From Macrostomum hystrix (taxonomy: Eukaryota; Platyhelminthes; Macrostomidae), in assembly GCA_950097015.1 (NCBI GenBank), contig CATNEN010000039.1:13672501-13736500 (forward strand): 64,000 bases of DNA. The letters are read 5' to 3'. The position numbers and the translations under genes are program-made. The notes under the pieces are model-generated. The model did not search any database. It was not told the origin of the DNA and was given only the letters and a program-made list of their open reading frames with translations. Positions 33,603 through 45,894 of this stretch are shown here, in pieces; positions within the stretch are counted from its first letter, which is position 1, and every line of letters begins with the position of its first letter.

Positions 33603-36231
33603 TCTTAAACAAAGAGCGGATCATGAGACAATATTTTTCTGTCAACTTTATCGCCAGCTTATATCTTGAGTTTCATTCACTTTCTTTCATATTAATGAAG
33701 GATAAAATTCTCTTTTCAGTAGGAAATTTGCTACGAAACTTTCTCACCGAGGGCGTCTTGCATTAAGTAAGTCGCATTTGTTAGACTGGCAGCTGTTACC
33801 GCTCTCAAGCAGGAAAATACCAAATACGCGCTTGAGCAGCAGGTGTGTCTTATGCACTCAACAACGATTCAAAAGAGTTAGGGAGTTAATGATTCATTCG
33901 TGGCATGCCTTCATGGGATTAGAAACGAATTTAGTCATGCACCTGCATTTCGATTCTTTGTGAGTTATTTAGCCATAAGCTAAAAATCCTAATCATGCAA
34001 TACATATACACAAAGAATGCAACAAGTAAAAATACGTACGTGTCCTTACTCAATATGCATGCATTTAATTTAATTATCGCCAAGTTTTCATATTTTCTCC
34101 ATTATAAATGCATTGTATTTATAGAAAACACTAGGCCTAGTAGCTAATGTAAAGGACGGTATTTGCTGCACAACAAATTAAGCTTTGCATTATAAGTTTT
34201 GCATACACAAGCATCACGTACTGCTCGAGTATAACTGCAGGTATACTACAGTGGTCCTTGAGTCTTTCATGAGCTTCCACATTCGTAAATAAATGCATGT
34301 ACATGTTGCGGACTTTAGAATTCTGTAATACTCGACCAAACTTATATAAACACGTCTCGCTGATCGAGAATATAGACGGAGAAAATAACTATTTATTTGA
34401 TTAAAATGGACTTTTTAAAAGAGCGACAATGTTAACGTTTGACAGGAAAGAGTCTATATGAAATAGAGTTGAACGTACGTCACTAGCCTAATACATAATA
34501 ACGAAACAATTGCAGCTTATAACATATATTCTCATTGAGAACTACGTAATAAAACTATTATGTTTTAAAGGAGTATATATTTTACTCGAGTCATCCTTGA
34601 TTGTCATATGTATATCAATGTGTAATTCGATCATATAGTGCTCAGAAAGACTTTGAAAAGGTTAATGAGTCTAAATTCACGTCAGTTAAATTCAGTTCAG
34701 TCTGTACGACACAATTTACTACACTTTGAAATCGAAAAAGCTGTTAAGTATGTTGTTTACGAAATAGCAAAATTCGTCGTGAAAAATACTTTCATTAATG
34801 CACTAAATATTACGCTCCGCTAGTAATTCACATTAAAGATGGCGCTAATACAGATTGCTAAAGGTCACAAACAACATAAACTTCCGAAAATAGCAAAGTA
34901 AGACAAAAAAGTCGAAAATCTAAAATCAAAACAGTTACTCGAGACCTTAATATGAATTTCAGATGTTAAAACAAATAAAATATAACAATAATTATATTTA
35001 CAAGCTCTTTTTATTAAAAAAAAAACATTTTTTTATAGTGGCCGCCTACGACGGTCATTAATTATAATTATTAATTTTATCACGTTTTTAAAGTCTATGC
35101 AGATACTGTACCGTCTGTACGGTTGCGCTAGGCCTAGGGGAAGTAATTTTTCAAGTTTATCAATAAAATAATTTGCATTTTTTATAACATATTAGAAAAT
35201 AAATTATTTCTACTTTATTAATTTCTAAAGTTTAATCATTGCTATTTCAAGCAATCTGTGGCTCAGGATGGGCATACCACATCCACATTTAAGTGAATTG
35301 ACCTAGGTCTATCTTAGCCACACTAGGATAAGATGTTGGTTGTATAATAAATGAATATAAAAAGACGTGTTTTTAATTAAACTTTGCCTGACATCTATTT
35401 TTATTTAAAGCAATACCATTTATTTTATAATTATAGGCCTATATTTTTTACTTTTTTACTTTTACAGTACAATCAGTCGGCCTAAACTGCTAAATTAGGC
35501 CCCTACTAACTTTGTTCTTTTATTTTTTTATGAAAAAAAATTAAATTTGTTTATATTTTATTAACAAATGTGATTATGATGTTTAGCTAGGCCCTAAATT
35601 ATATTGTTGGCGGGTTGGCCAGGCTCTTTTAATTTGGAATTATGGCAATCCTATCTCCAGTTTCACATGTTTAATTTAAATAGATTTTGTAATGTCAACA
35701 GTTAAACGACTTCTTTATAGTAACAAAATAAAAGAAATGACTAACAAACAAAAAACAACCAACAAGCCACTCAGATCTCATAGTACTCTGCTCTGCTCAA
35801 ATGGTGTAGGCCCCTAGTATTGTGCCACCCAGAAAAGAATGTAACTTCCAAGTAATAAGGGTTAAGGCTTGGTAAGCTTACAAGGCAAGAATATAATCAT
35901 CTTTTCTTTCTAGAGAAGTGATGCCAAATGTTAAACATGCAAAACTTGAGGATTGTCAAAATTAGTCCTACTTTTTTATTAGTAGGCCCTAATTACAATT
36001 TTATTTTTATTTCCTTACAATGTAAACCAAACTATAGTATTCTTTCAAATTTTGACTTTAGGAATTCAACTATAAATTACATATGACATGTTATAGTCTT
36101 TCATGTATTCTTATGTATTGGTAAGAAACATCTTTTGTGTCCTACATGTAAGATGCTCCCAGATTCAGATTTAGTAAGCTCTCAGATTTTTGTTTCTAGT
36201 CATACTAAGGCTCTAATAAATTGTAGTTTAC
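33603..36231. other. AT-rich intergenic region
   Basis: About 2.6 kb of AT-rich DNA without arrays, RNA genes or an open frame of coding character. The promoter of the lectin gene should lie at its left end. Confidence 0.45.
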
Positions 36232-36695
36232 TAGGGTAATGTATCATCAACTGAACAGTGTATCTTCAAAACCAAACAAGAATTTTGACTCCTTCCTTGG
36301 TCTCGTGCAAGACAGAAACAAGCTATTGTGTTTCACAGAACAACTAATTTGAAAGTTGAAGAAATTATCTACAAGCTGAGGCATGATGTGCAATGAAGCA
36401 TTAAGAGGAAAGAAAGATATTGATGTTTCAGTAGAAATTTTTATTGCAAAAGCATACTTTTTAACATACATGCGCAACACCCGGCCGGATCGGCCGGCCG
36501 AGCCTTGCTCGAGCGGCCGAGCAAGGTAAGTCGCAAAAATGGCCACCCAAGAAAAAAATCGGACAGAAAAAACGAGCGGAAAAAAAGAAAAGAAGGCAGG
36601 AAAAGGAGGAAAGCAGAGAAAGGAAAGAAGAAAGGAAGGAAAGCAAATGGGGAAAGAAGCAAAAACGTGACAAAATCTGCAATCAGAGGCAACTT

Positions 36696-37146
36696 AGTCG
36701 CATTCCAAGGGAAGTAAGTCGCAATCAAAGGGAAGTAAGTCGCATTCAGAGGGAAGTAAGTCGCAATCAGAGGGAAGTAAGTCGCAATCAGAGGGAAGTG
36801 AGTCACAATCAGAGGGAAGTAAGTTGCATTCAGAGGGGGCTAAGTCGCATTCAGAGGGAAGTAAGTCGCAATCAGAGGGAAGTAAGTCGCATTCAGAGGG
36901 AAGTAAGTCGCAATCAGAGGGAAGTAAGTCGCATTCAGAGGGAAGTAAGTCGCAATCAGAGGGAAGTAAGTCGCATTCCAAGGTAAGTAAGTCGCAATCA
37001 GAGGGAAGTAAGTCGCATTCCAAGGTAAGTAAGTCGCATTCAGAGGGGGCTAAGTCGCATTCAGAGGGTAGTAAGTTGCAATCAGAGGGAAGTAAGTCGC
37101 ATTCAGAGGGAAGTAAGTCACATTCAGGGGGAGGTAAGTCGCAATC
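36696..37146. repeat. 21-bp minisatellite GGGAAGTAAGTCGCATTCAGA
   Basis: About 21 copies of a 21-bp unit, core AAGTAAGTCGCAWTCAGAGG, inside the hAT-like element. Each unit carries AGTAAGT or GGTAAGT, close to the 5' splice-site consensus. Length divisible by three explains the frames on both strands. Confidence 0.95.
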
Positions 37147-37436
37147 AGATTTATTACAGTGCATTAAACTTATAGGGGTAGGAACTGGAGTTACTGAACT
37201 CAAAAAAGTCCACTCTGCAAGTCCGAATGTGAGTATTATATCTTTATATCTCTTATCACATTTTTGGCGCAAAAAATATTTCATTTTTGTAATGACCACA
37301 GACCACATAGTTTTATAAAAAATAGGCATACAGTTAAAATTTCTCTCTGGCATACATTTTATGGGCTACAGTTTGCTTCCCGGCGTACATTTGCAATTTG
37401 AATTTCTGGCACACAAGACCATTTTTCTGGCATACA

Positions 37437-37606
37437 GTATGACACATTCGTGAGTATAGTGATGGTGATGTTGAGCCTCATGGTCTCTGGCACCACCTGG
37501 AAGATCCGATTGGACAAGCAGGGAAGCAGCTTGACAAGCGACGCCACGCAGCTGACCTCACCAATTTCATTCACGCCGACGATCGAGTCGCCAGAGTGCA
37601 CTCTGC
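37437..37606 (-). pseudogene. Exon-like GC-rich fragment captured in the hAT-like element
   Basis: On the minus strand the frame reads VHSGDSIVGVNEIGEVSC, then VASLVKLLPCLSNRIFQVV and PETMRLNITITILTNV. A GGCAGCAG acceptor-like site lies before it (37607) and an AAT|GTG possible donor after. Composition contrasts with the AT-rich element around it and resembles exons elsewhere in the window. It matches no transposase I know. It may be a piece of a host gene; the family is not recognised. Confidence 0.35.
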
Positions 37607-38854
37607 TGCCAGCGGAAGACTAATTAGATGACGAGGCATTTTACTATTGCAACACAGTCATAGTTACCCCTGCCGTTTACCCAAAAAAAAATTTGGGCAT
37701 AGGTATGTCGCATTTTTTTTTAAAAACGAAGTCGCACGGCAGGTGTAAATTTGGGAGGTTGCGCATGTATGCTTTTTAACAACATTTTTTCAGTATGTAC
37801 TTTAGACAAAGATTGTATGTGGTTGCTTGCCAATTAAATGACCATTAATGTAGTTATTTATAGAGCATGAAAAATGCTTTCAAATGACATAATTCATGAT
37901 AGTTCACTCCTTAAAATAAGATTAAACCACTCACTCAAATTGTAAAACCAAACATCAAATTCTCTGTTTGGTTTGAAGATACATGAAAATCATTGTTCGG
38001 TTTTAGATAAAAAGCAGGAATAACTTTTTTCTATTTGACAAAATGACAAAAGCAAATACTTTTTAGAAAGATGTAACTGTTTTCTATAACTTGGCTTTTG
38101 ATTTATCATGATATCTTAAATAGAAAATCTGTAGCTTAGGTTTGAAGTTAAAAAAATACACATTCTTGTTTGGTTGATGATACATTACCCTAATCTTAGG
38201 CCTAATATATACTCTCCTTTTCTTTATATAAACTTATCCAAAACACTTGCTTACTAATAATAATCCTGTCTAGAAATTTTATTGCTTTATAGTAATAATT
38301 AGGGCAAAACTCAACAAAACTCTTTCTTTCACTTAAATTTAAGTATTTGATTGTAATGTTTTTTAGTTTTTAATAGCAGAACCCCTGATCAAGCCGTGAA
38401 ATTTTAGCAGGCAAAAATGCATGTACATATACAGTATTGGGAGAGGAAAAATGTAGTGCATTAAAACTAAATATGGTATTACAACAATTAGAATAGGGTT
38501 TCAGTATAGGAGAATTAAAGCACTTTTTAAATAGCAATTAAAGTTTAAATTATGAAAACTTGTAATATTTAATAAAACATTGGGTCTGCCATAATTACTT
38601 GCCAAAACTAAGCAGTAAGTAATGTAATCTTTCCTATGTCATTCATAACATTAAAGCTTTTATTTGCTAGCTACCACTAGATACTAGTTACAAAATTAAC
38701 ATTGAAATAGTTTTCTTTGATTTGATTATTATTTTTTTTCAAGTAAATCAAAAACAAACTAGATCAATCAAACCAATTTAAACTTGCAATACCCAGATAC
38801 TCTTAAAAGCTATATTTCATTTGTAATGAAACTAGATGTAGAATTGCACAGATG

Positions 38855-39427
38855 TACAAGGGGTGTCCCAAGGGTGTCCTAAAAGTCCGTGCACTTTCTT
38901 CATTTTAGCTGGTTCTGACCAACCATAAATATTCAGACTGCAGCAGTTACAAAGACAGTTATCTGCCCATAAAAATGACTTGCTGTTTGTTCATATATCT
39001 ACTGGTATTTTCAATATATTTAAATTTTTATGCCCCACCCCTGTACCACTTCTACAAAGTGCTGTAAGCAGAGTTTTCGAGCTTTATTGATTTATTGAAA
39101 AATGTGTCAAACTTCTGTCACGTCAGATTGGATGAATTATGCACTTTGGGGTAAAATTTCTTTACTCTGGATTGTCCATGGTGAAAATGATGTCCTTTGT
39201 TTGGCAGAGCCCATGTCAAGAAAGGGCAAGCATTTGTGAGCACCTGGGTATGTAAAGTTTTCGCTGAAGTTTTGAAGTTTTTAGCTGAAGAGCTAGATAC
39301 ATGAAAAAAGCAAGTCATTTTTATGGGCAGATAATTGTCTTTGTAACTGCTGCAGTCTGAATATTTTTGGTTGCTCAGAACTGGCTGAAATGAAGAAAGT
39401 GCACGGACTTTTGGGACACCCCTTGTA
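38855..39427. mobile_element. Mariner-type MITE with long inverted repeats
   Basis: A 569-bp element (38857-39425) flanked by TA. Its ends read CAAGGGGTGTCCC...AAAAGTCCGTGCAC and stay inverted and complementary for about 120 bp, through CAGACTGCAGCAGTTACAAAG to ATAAAAATGACTTGC. The left arm has an extra 11 bp (AAGGGTGTCCT) that duplicates part of the terminus. GTGTCCCAAAAGT-type ends are typical of mariner. The AT-rich core encodes no intact transposase. Confidence 0.92.
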
Positions 39428-40084
39428 GTTGTATTTGTTTGCTACTATACTTGCTTTGCGTTATACATACACCCGTATACATATTACAATGTATGCATTA
39501 TGCCAATATTGTAATACTAATTCATGTGTAATTTTTTACACATATTTATCAAGTGAAATAAATAATTTAAGCTTTTTAAGCTGGATTTGCTATATAAACA
39601 AGTACAGACAAAAGTTATAAAGATGTATACTTATACTGATAAATAAATTTGATTTTAGACATTGCTATGCATGCAAATTTTTTTGAGAATTAAGAGTTGT
39701 ATCAGATTTATACAGAATTTCTTGAAGTTTGCACTTAACAGATTAGATTAAAATCACATGAAACTATATAGGTTTAGACTATAACTTAAACATTGTTATA
39801 TTTTTTTAGAATTATTTTGATAAACATCTCAAAACACTATAACTATTTAACTACATTGTAAATCTCTATTAAGTTAGAAATTGATGTTAATTAAATTACT
39901 ATTAAATATTTCTATTATATTGATCAGCTGAAACCCTACTTTAAAAAACCTTAAGTAAATCTTTACAATATGAGCATACTATGAGCTTAGGAGCACTATT
40001 TTGATATTTACTAATTTATAATAACTCCCAAATTACTGGCCCCCAAATTAATCTGATGCGTAGCCAACTGCTATTAATGCAGCA
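39428..40084. other. AT-rich flank
   Basis: No feature recognised between the MITE and the SINE upstream of the condensin gene. Confidence 0.4.
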
Positions 40085-40312
40085 CATCTAAAAGCTATGT
40101 ATGCCTGTTCAGTCCATGGACTGGGGGAGACGCCATAGTCACCTTCATCACCTCAGCTATTACTTTTACCCATTTAGAAGCTCGGTGAACTGAAACAGTG
40201 CCGATTGAAGTGTCTTGCTAAAGGACACAAATTGTTCCAGTTTGGAATCTAGTCTGGAATCGAACCCCGACCTTTAAGTCGTGAGCCAGACGTTTCAAAC
40301 GCAAGCCTACAA
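40085..40312 (-). mobile_element. tRNA-derived SINE, family B
   Basis: On the minus strand a tRNA-like head (B-box GGTTCGATTCC) is followed by TTAGCAAGACACTTCAATCG, GTTCACCGAGC and AGTCCATGGACTGAACAGG. Its head ends 50 bp upstream of the condensin start codon. The AGCAAGACACTT / CACCCAGC...AATGGGTACC core, clearest in the copy at 63037-63352, resembles a SINE central domain shared widely among animals. Confidence 0.85.
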
Positions 40313-40361
40313 CACCCTGGTTAAATGTGCAACAAATTTCAGCCGCTCTGAAACAAAAACA

Positions 40362-43300
40362 ATGAATATAGAGGTGGAAGATATTCCCATTGACGAAAAT
40401 CCGTGGAATCCCAAAGACGACGAGCAGGAGCGAAGAAATCGTCGACGCTCGCACGCTGCCGAACTTCTGTCTGGCGCCGGCATCGTTGACAATGCCGGCG
40501 ACGGCGCGGGAGCCGAGGCGGCCGCCTCAGCCGCTGCCAGCGCTGCTATCAATCGCATGTCAGCCAAACAGCTAACTGAGCACTATGAAGATTGCATTAA
40601 ACTATCGGCCGAGGGTAAAATATCGGCTAAGAACGCCTTCGCCTTGCATCTGATCGACTACCTAGCGGGCATGGTTAAACAGGATAACTTTGGCGGATTT
40701 CAGGTAACAGATATCATTAGTTTCTGACGGCTTTGGTCACGACGTTCTTGATTTCTTATTATCTGAATTAATTGTTGGAGGGGCCTTTATATATAGAAGT
40801 ACATTGCTCTCCTATCTTATTAACACTTTTCTATGCGCTAGAAGAGAGTAATACAGTACCTAAATATAGTTTTTCTATACTATACGTCCACAGTATGCTT
40901 ATTTAGTTTAAAGAAATAATAAGGGTTTAGGCCATAGACAATTGCATCTATTAAATTCTAAGCTGCTTTGATACTGAAATACCATGTCTACACTGCCTGT
41001 CAATGAGAAAGTCAGGGCAGATGTACAGAACTGTGTGAGCGTATGCCTGCGTACTGTATCTGTGTGAGTGTGTGCTCAGGAGTCAGCGAAATAGGCATAA
41101 TTGCCTCACTAGCTGGCTGCCGGTCCACTGTCACCAAATGATGTGCCATTGTCCGCAGCCCTCCTCCAAATGTTATTATTAATATTATTATTATTACTCT
41201 CGACTTCCAATTTTACTTCAACTGTGGTCTTTGGTTCGAATCCCCTACTTTAAGTGCACTTATAATCACACCCGTGCCAGGTGGCTTCCAGTTCACTGGA
41301 CGCGGGCGCCAAAATCTACGCCGGCAGGGTGGACGCCGTACATCAGGAGGCCTACAAAGTACTGGGCGGCTTGGGTCGCTCATCGGCGGCCGATAAGAAA
41401 GGCGGTGCAGCCAGCGATGACGACGACGAAGGCGGTGGCGGCGGCGCCGATGACGACGCCGACGAAGATAATCGACAGTCGGCCGCGGCGAAGCGCAAAG
41501 CTGAACGAAAGCGTCGACCAAAGGCTGTGATCGCTGGCAACTTGTCTAGAATCCGGCTGAAACCGACTAGTCTCAGATTCGACGTGGATCCTCTGTTTCA
41601 ACAGCAGGCCGCCGCCTACGACGATGGCGGCACTGGCGAGCTGCGTCTAAACAATGTCTGCGTGCTGGACAATGCCTGCGAGATCCTGCTAGACTCGGAT
41701 GCATCAGTCTGCATTGGCGCACCAGCTAATAGACCTGATGCTGGCCTAAAACAGACCTGTGCCCTGCCTGCCGACATCACAGGTCGACTGGAAGCTCTTC
41801 TAATTAAACCCGAGAACAAAATGGATGACCTGGACAATGTTCAAGAGACCGACAATGTCGAGCTAGACGAAGATATGCCGGCGCTCTGTATCGCTTTTCG
41901 CGAATTTTCTTTCCTCCAACGCCGCGGCGGCAACGGTTTCAATGGTGATGCCACATTGGGCTTCGGCGGCAATGCTGATCAGAGTGCCGTCCTGGCTGAC
42001 TTTGTTGCCCGGCTTCCGCCGCCCGAGGACGACCTACCAGTTGACGACGATCGCGACGACTGTAATCCTGCTGGCGACTTTGACGACGATGATGGCGACC
42101 TGAATCACATAGGCAATACGGCTATGCAGATTGATATGTGCGAAGAACGGGACGCTGTTGTAGTCCAGACTGCCGATACACAGATTGGCGACAGCTTGTA
42201 AGTAACTTTTTTACATGTTTCTGATTCTGATTAGGTTAAACGGCGAGAGCAACTATACCATGATTTTAGGTATTTAATGCCTCGTCATGTGACAAGTAGT
42301 TTTTTATCTACAACTGCTAAATTTAGTAACCTTAGAATGCGTATTAAAAGTAGGACTGCCAAGCCATTTTGCCGCCCGAATGCTAACAGCGTTGGGTGGT
42401 GACTGATTGGCTGACAGACTAGGCGTGGGTGTCCTGTGGTTGAGCTGCGCCTAATATTTAGGCTTGATCAGTGAAATCTGAGAAATTCTCATCAGGGTGT
42501 CCATAGTGGCCTAGTTCCACCTGTTGTAGCCCTTGAAGGTCCAGCAGTTCGTCTAGATAAAGGTAGGTGACCACCGAAGACGGAGATGATGCAGGCACAT
42601 TCGGGTGACACGGAGATAAATTTTGAAGGCCTGGCAAGGCGCACTGAGGCGTAGTGCTAATTCGTGTATTTGGGTGTATGAAATACACTAGCGCTAATGG
42701 GAAGAATCTGACCTTCAGCCAGAACCATTGAATATCTCGACGGTCTCAAGAGCTGGCGAGCGACTTGATTCTGAACTTGAATCAGACTCGAACAGAAAAT
42801 GCGCAACAAAAAGTTTGCCCGTGTTCTTGACCTTGTCGTGTCCTTGCGTTGCTCCGTTCTGGTGAAGAAAAGCCCCGTCTTGGTAGTTCTACTGTTAAAC
42901 ATTCAGGTGTTGGCTTAGCCTCCGTTTTTTATTTTTCGATACATATCGGCTAGGATTTTTCTATCGATCACCTTCGCCACCCAAAACCTGTCGCAGTCAT
43001 CCGAACGCTAGCAGAAATTTTGTGGAAACTCTGCGCGACATGCTGTCTGATCGTTACGCCTACATGGCGTCGCTTGGCGTTCCCGGCGCCAAGAGCAGCG
43101 GCGGTGAAATCTTTCGCCTATTCTCCGATCCGTCCTGCTGGCGTAAAAAGTGCAAACTGACTACGCTCTTCTCTAAATGCGGCAGCGCCGTGTCTGGCGG
43201 GGCGAAATCCGCGGCCATCGCCGGCTCCGAAGCACCTGACGATGCTGGCAAATTCTCCAACGCGCAATCTTCAGAATCGGCGGCTTCGTCGATAGCTCCG

Positions 43301-45894
43301 GCTGCGTCGAAAATTCGTCGTCAAGCTGCTGCCACCGCGGCTAAAGCTGCCGCGGAAATGCTGCTAGCGGCTGACGCGCCGATGGACTGGCGGCGTCGTC
43401 TGGCGCAGACCAGATCCGGGCACAAGCTGACTGAATCTGTCATCGCTAGGAATATGCGTACATTGATGGACCTGCCACCATTCGTGCTGCCCCAATCTAG
43501 AGAATCGTCTACTAAGCATAATCTACTCAGCCTGCTGGTTGGCAGTAGGCAAAGCTTTCACAGTGTGAGTACAGTTCTTTGAGTATGCGAAATTGGTCTA
43601 TTTTTAGTGCATTGGCTCGAATCCGCAATAATTGAGGGCTCTAGAGTCGTAGGCCGGGGGTTCGATTCCCAAATCCAACAATTTTTGTCCTTGGCAAGAC
43701 ACGAAACTCTGCTTTGCTACAGTTCACCCAGCTGTTTAAATGGGTACCAGCATCAGCTTGGGTGTGATTAAGGGTAAATGTGACGTCCCCCAGTCCATGG
43801 ACTGTTCAGCCGTACGTGCAAAGGCTGCGGCTGTGCATCTGGCCCAATTAGGGGCAGTTCTCATTAATTATAATTGCTTCGGGTAACACTCTAAAGCACA
43901 GTGCGATTGTACGCTGACTGAAGATCAGAAATTATTTGTTCCCTAAATTGTCCATTGGGTGGGATTTAACGGCCTGGTGTTAAAGTAATCGTAAGCTAGA
44001 TATTTTGCTCAATGATGCGTGTTCGAACTCATGACCGTACTTAAGGCTGTGATCTGAATAAAAACACATTTATATATTTCCAGGCAACGTCAGACAATAA
44101 TCAGCATCAAAAGCCAGATTGTGGCGAGAATGCTTCCTCTTCGATGCTGCGCAACGACAATCACGACGATGACGATGCAGCCGACGCTCACGATCTAGAC
44201 GACGACGCCGATTTGAATAATTTTGGCGACGACGCCGCTGCCTACGACGCCAACGGCGGCGCTGAATCGGCCACGGCAGCCGGCCTGACAGCCTTTGATC
44301 AACCGTTCGCCGACGCATTCTCTCAGGCTGTTGGAGGCCAGGCTACCCAGCTACCATTGGCGGGCGGCTCGCAAGCTATCGGCTCACAACCGTTGCAAAC
44401 CCTGCAGGCGCCTTATAAGGTGAGTCTTTTATCAAAATTCTTTAAATAGGAGTTGAATCTTTACGTTTGGATTTTGTGCTTTTCGTTGCACTAATTTTGT
44501 GTACTATAAGGGCCGCTTTGGCGGGTATTCTTGTGTACTTTTATTGACTGAGTTCTAGTGCACTTTTATTGACTGAGTTATTGTGTACTTTTATTGACTG
44601 AGTTCTAGTGCACTTTTATTGACTGAGTTATTGTGTACTTTTATTGACTGAGTTCTTGTGTACTTTTATTGACTGAGTTCTTGTGTACTTTTATTGACTG
44701 AGTTCTTGTGTACTTTTATTGACTGAGTTCTTGTGTACTTTTATTGACTGAGTTCTTGTGTACTTTTATTGACTGAGTTATTGTGTACTTTTATTGACTG
44801 AGTTCTAGTGCACTTTTATTGACTGAGTTCTTGTGTACTTTTATTGACTGAGTTCTTGTGTACTTTTATTGACTGAGTTCTTGTGTACTTTTATTGACTG
44901 AGTTCTTGTGTACTTTTATTGACTGAGTTCTAGTGCACTTTTATTGACTGAGTTCTAGTGCACTTTTATTGACTGAGTTCTTCTGTACTTTTATTAAATG
45001 AGTTCTTGTGTACTTTTCTTAGCGGGGTTTAAGTTGTGTACTTTTTAACTGACTTTTGTCAGACCGTTTACTGGCCTACTATCTGAAATCCATTATTATA
45101 TTCTTTTAGATAAACTCATAGTCGCTAAAATTAACTTTTAGTTTTTCTCTAGTCTGCTAGTTAATAATGTTTATTGTCATTTATTTCTGTACATTACTGT
45201 CTACTGATACTGCACCAAAAATAAATTAACTAATCATTAAATCCCTATTTCTGTGTCCCAGGTAAATCAGTTGGACATTGCCTACGCTAAAACAGCCAAG
45301 CGAATCAACATTAGCCGGCTGAAGCGTTCAATGTGGCAACTGTTGGAGACGGAAGGCGGTGCCGACAAGGTTGCAACCACCGCGCTGGACTTTAGTCAGG
45401 ACGATGATTCCCGGCGGCAGAGCCAGCAGCAGCAACAGGACGAATTCTTTGATGGCGAGCGTTCGTTTGCTAGATTGTTACAAAAATTGCCACCTAAAGT
45501 GGGTGCAACCACAGCTCAAGATCTGTCTGTGTCTATTGTGTTCAGCTGCCTGCTCTACCTGGCTAATGAAAAGGTGCGGAAATTTGTTTAAGTTTTTGTT
45601 TACTTTTTGCTACTACAAGTAGTATCATGTTTGCGTTTATATTTGATAAATGATGTTTTTTTACCTAAAACTCAGACGCTGCACTTGTCAACTAATGCGG
45701 ATTTGTCTGACATGCGCATCACTCACGGCCTGCCGCAGCACGAGGTGGATCTGAGGGCGGCGCTTAATCCTCGCCTAAAGCAGCAACGGCAGCAGCAGCA
45801 GCAGCAGCTGTTGTCCTCTTTAGAGAAGAATCGAAAACGACAAGCTACAATTGAAGAATTGTGGGGTAACGATGATAGCGAAGAGGATTTTTAG
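40362..45894 (+). CDS. NCAPH: Condensin complex subunit 2 (CAP-H/Barren kleisin)
   Basis: Six exons: 40362-40703, 41281-42197, 43015-43564, 44084-44419, 45262-45573 and 45676-45894 (TAG), all GT-AG and phase-consistent; 891 residues. CAP-H is the kleisin that links SMC2/SMC4 heads with CAP-D2 and CAP-G during mitotic chromosome condensation. Residues 15-30 (WNPKDDEQERRNRRRS) and 68-100 (SAKQLTEHYEDCIKLSAEGK, ISAKNAFALHLIDYLAG) are the conserved N-terminal kleisin region; 119-146 read SLDAGAKIYAGRVDAVHQEA, YKVLGGLG. The C-terminal winged helix begins near 716 (LDIAYAKTAKRINISRLKRS). Acidic, low-complexity linkers make it longer than the roughly 740-residue human protein. TTTCAG ends at 40342, 19 bases before the ATG: it is either an intron acceptor or a trans-splice site. 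An ATTAAA at 45906 follows the stop. Confidence 0.95.
40990..41200 (+). mobile_element. 3' part of a family A SINE in NCAPH intron 1
   Basis: Carries CACTGCCTG, GTCAGGGCAGATGTACAGA, GTGTGAGCGTATGCCTGCGT, then GCTGGCTGCCGGTCCACTGT and an (ATT)n tail near 41175-41205. The tRNA head is absent. Confidence 0.7.
42198..43014 (+). other. NCAPH intron 2, unclassified repeat-like content
   Basis: An 817-bp intron. On the minus strand, 42458-42560 reads TYLYLDELLDLQGLQQVELG, and GC-rich segments here look transposon-derived, but I cannot name a family. Confidence 0.3.
43628..43965 (+). mobile_element. Family B SINE in NCAPH intron 3
   Basis: Begins with a tRNA-like B-box (GGGGGTTCGATTCCC near 43660), then GGCAAGACACGAAACTCTGC, CAGTTCACCCAGCTGTTTAA, ATGGGTACCAGC and AGTCCATGGACTGTTCAGCC. 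It occupies most of the 519-bp intron in sense orientation. Confidence 0.85.
44525..45015. repeat. 25-bp minisatellite in NCAPH intron 4
   Basis: About 19 copies of a 25-bp unit, core GTGTACTTTTATTGACTGAG, with GTGTAC/GTGCAC and TTCTTG/TTCTAG/TTATTG variants. Confidence 0.95.

Larger units (their letters stand above)
36457..37779. mobile_element. Nested hAT-like element with 8-bp target duplication
   Basis: A 14-bp perfect terminal inverted repeat, CATACATGCGCAAC at 36465-36478 and GTTGCGCATGTATG at 37758-37771, is flanked by direct repeats CTTTTTAA (36457-36464 and 37772-37779). Eight-base duplications are typical of hAT, also of P and Merlin-type elements. Near the left end CCTTGCTCG/CGAGCAAGG (36503-36526) forms a GC-rich hairpin. 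Inside are a 21-bp minisatellite and a GC-rich, exon-like segment. No transposase is present. It sits wholly inside the TA-flanked element. Confidence 0.75.
36232..38192. mobile_element. TA-flanked DNA transposon (Tc1/mariner-like), split by a nested element
   Basis: An 18-bp perfect terminal inverted repeat, GGGTAATGTATCATCAAC at 36234-36251 and its reverse complement at 38173-38190, is flanked on both sides by TA, the Tc1/mariner target duplication. Subterminal GTATCTTCAAAACCAAAC (near 36259) recurs inverted near 37965. After removing the nested element the outer copy is about 650 bp, has no transposase frame, and is therefore non-autonomous. Confidence 0.8.
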
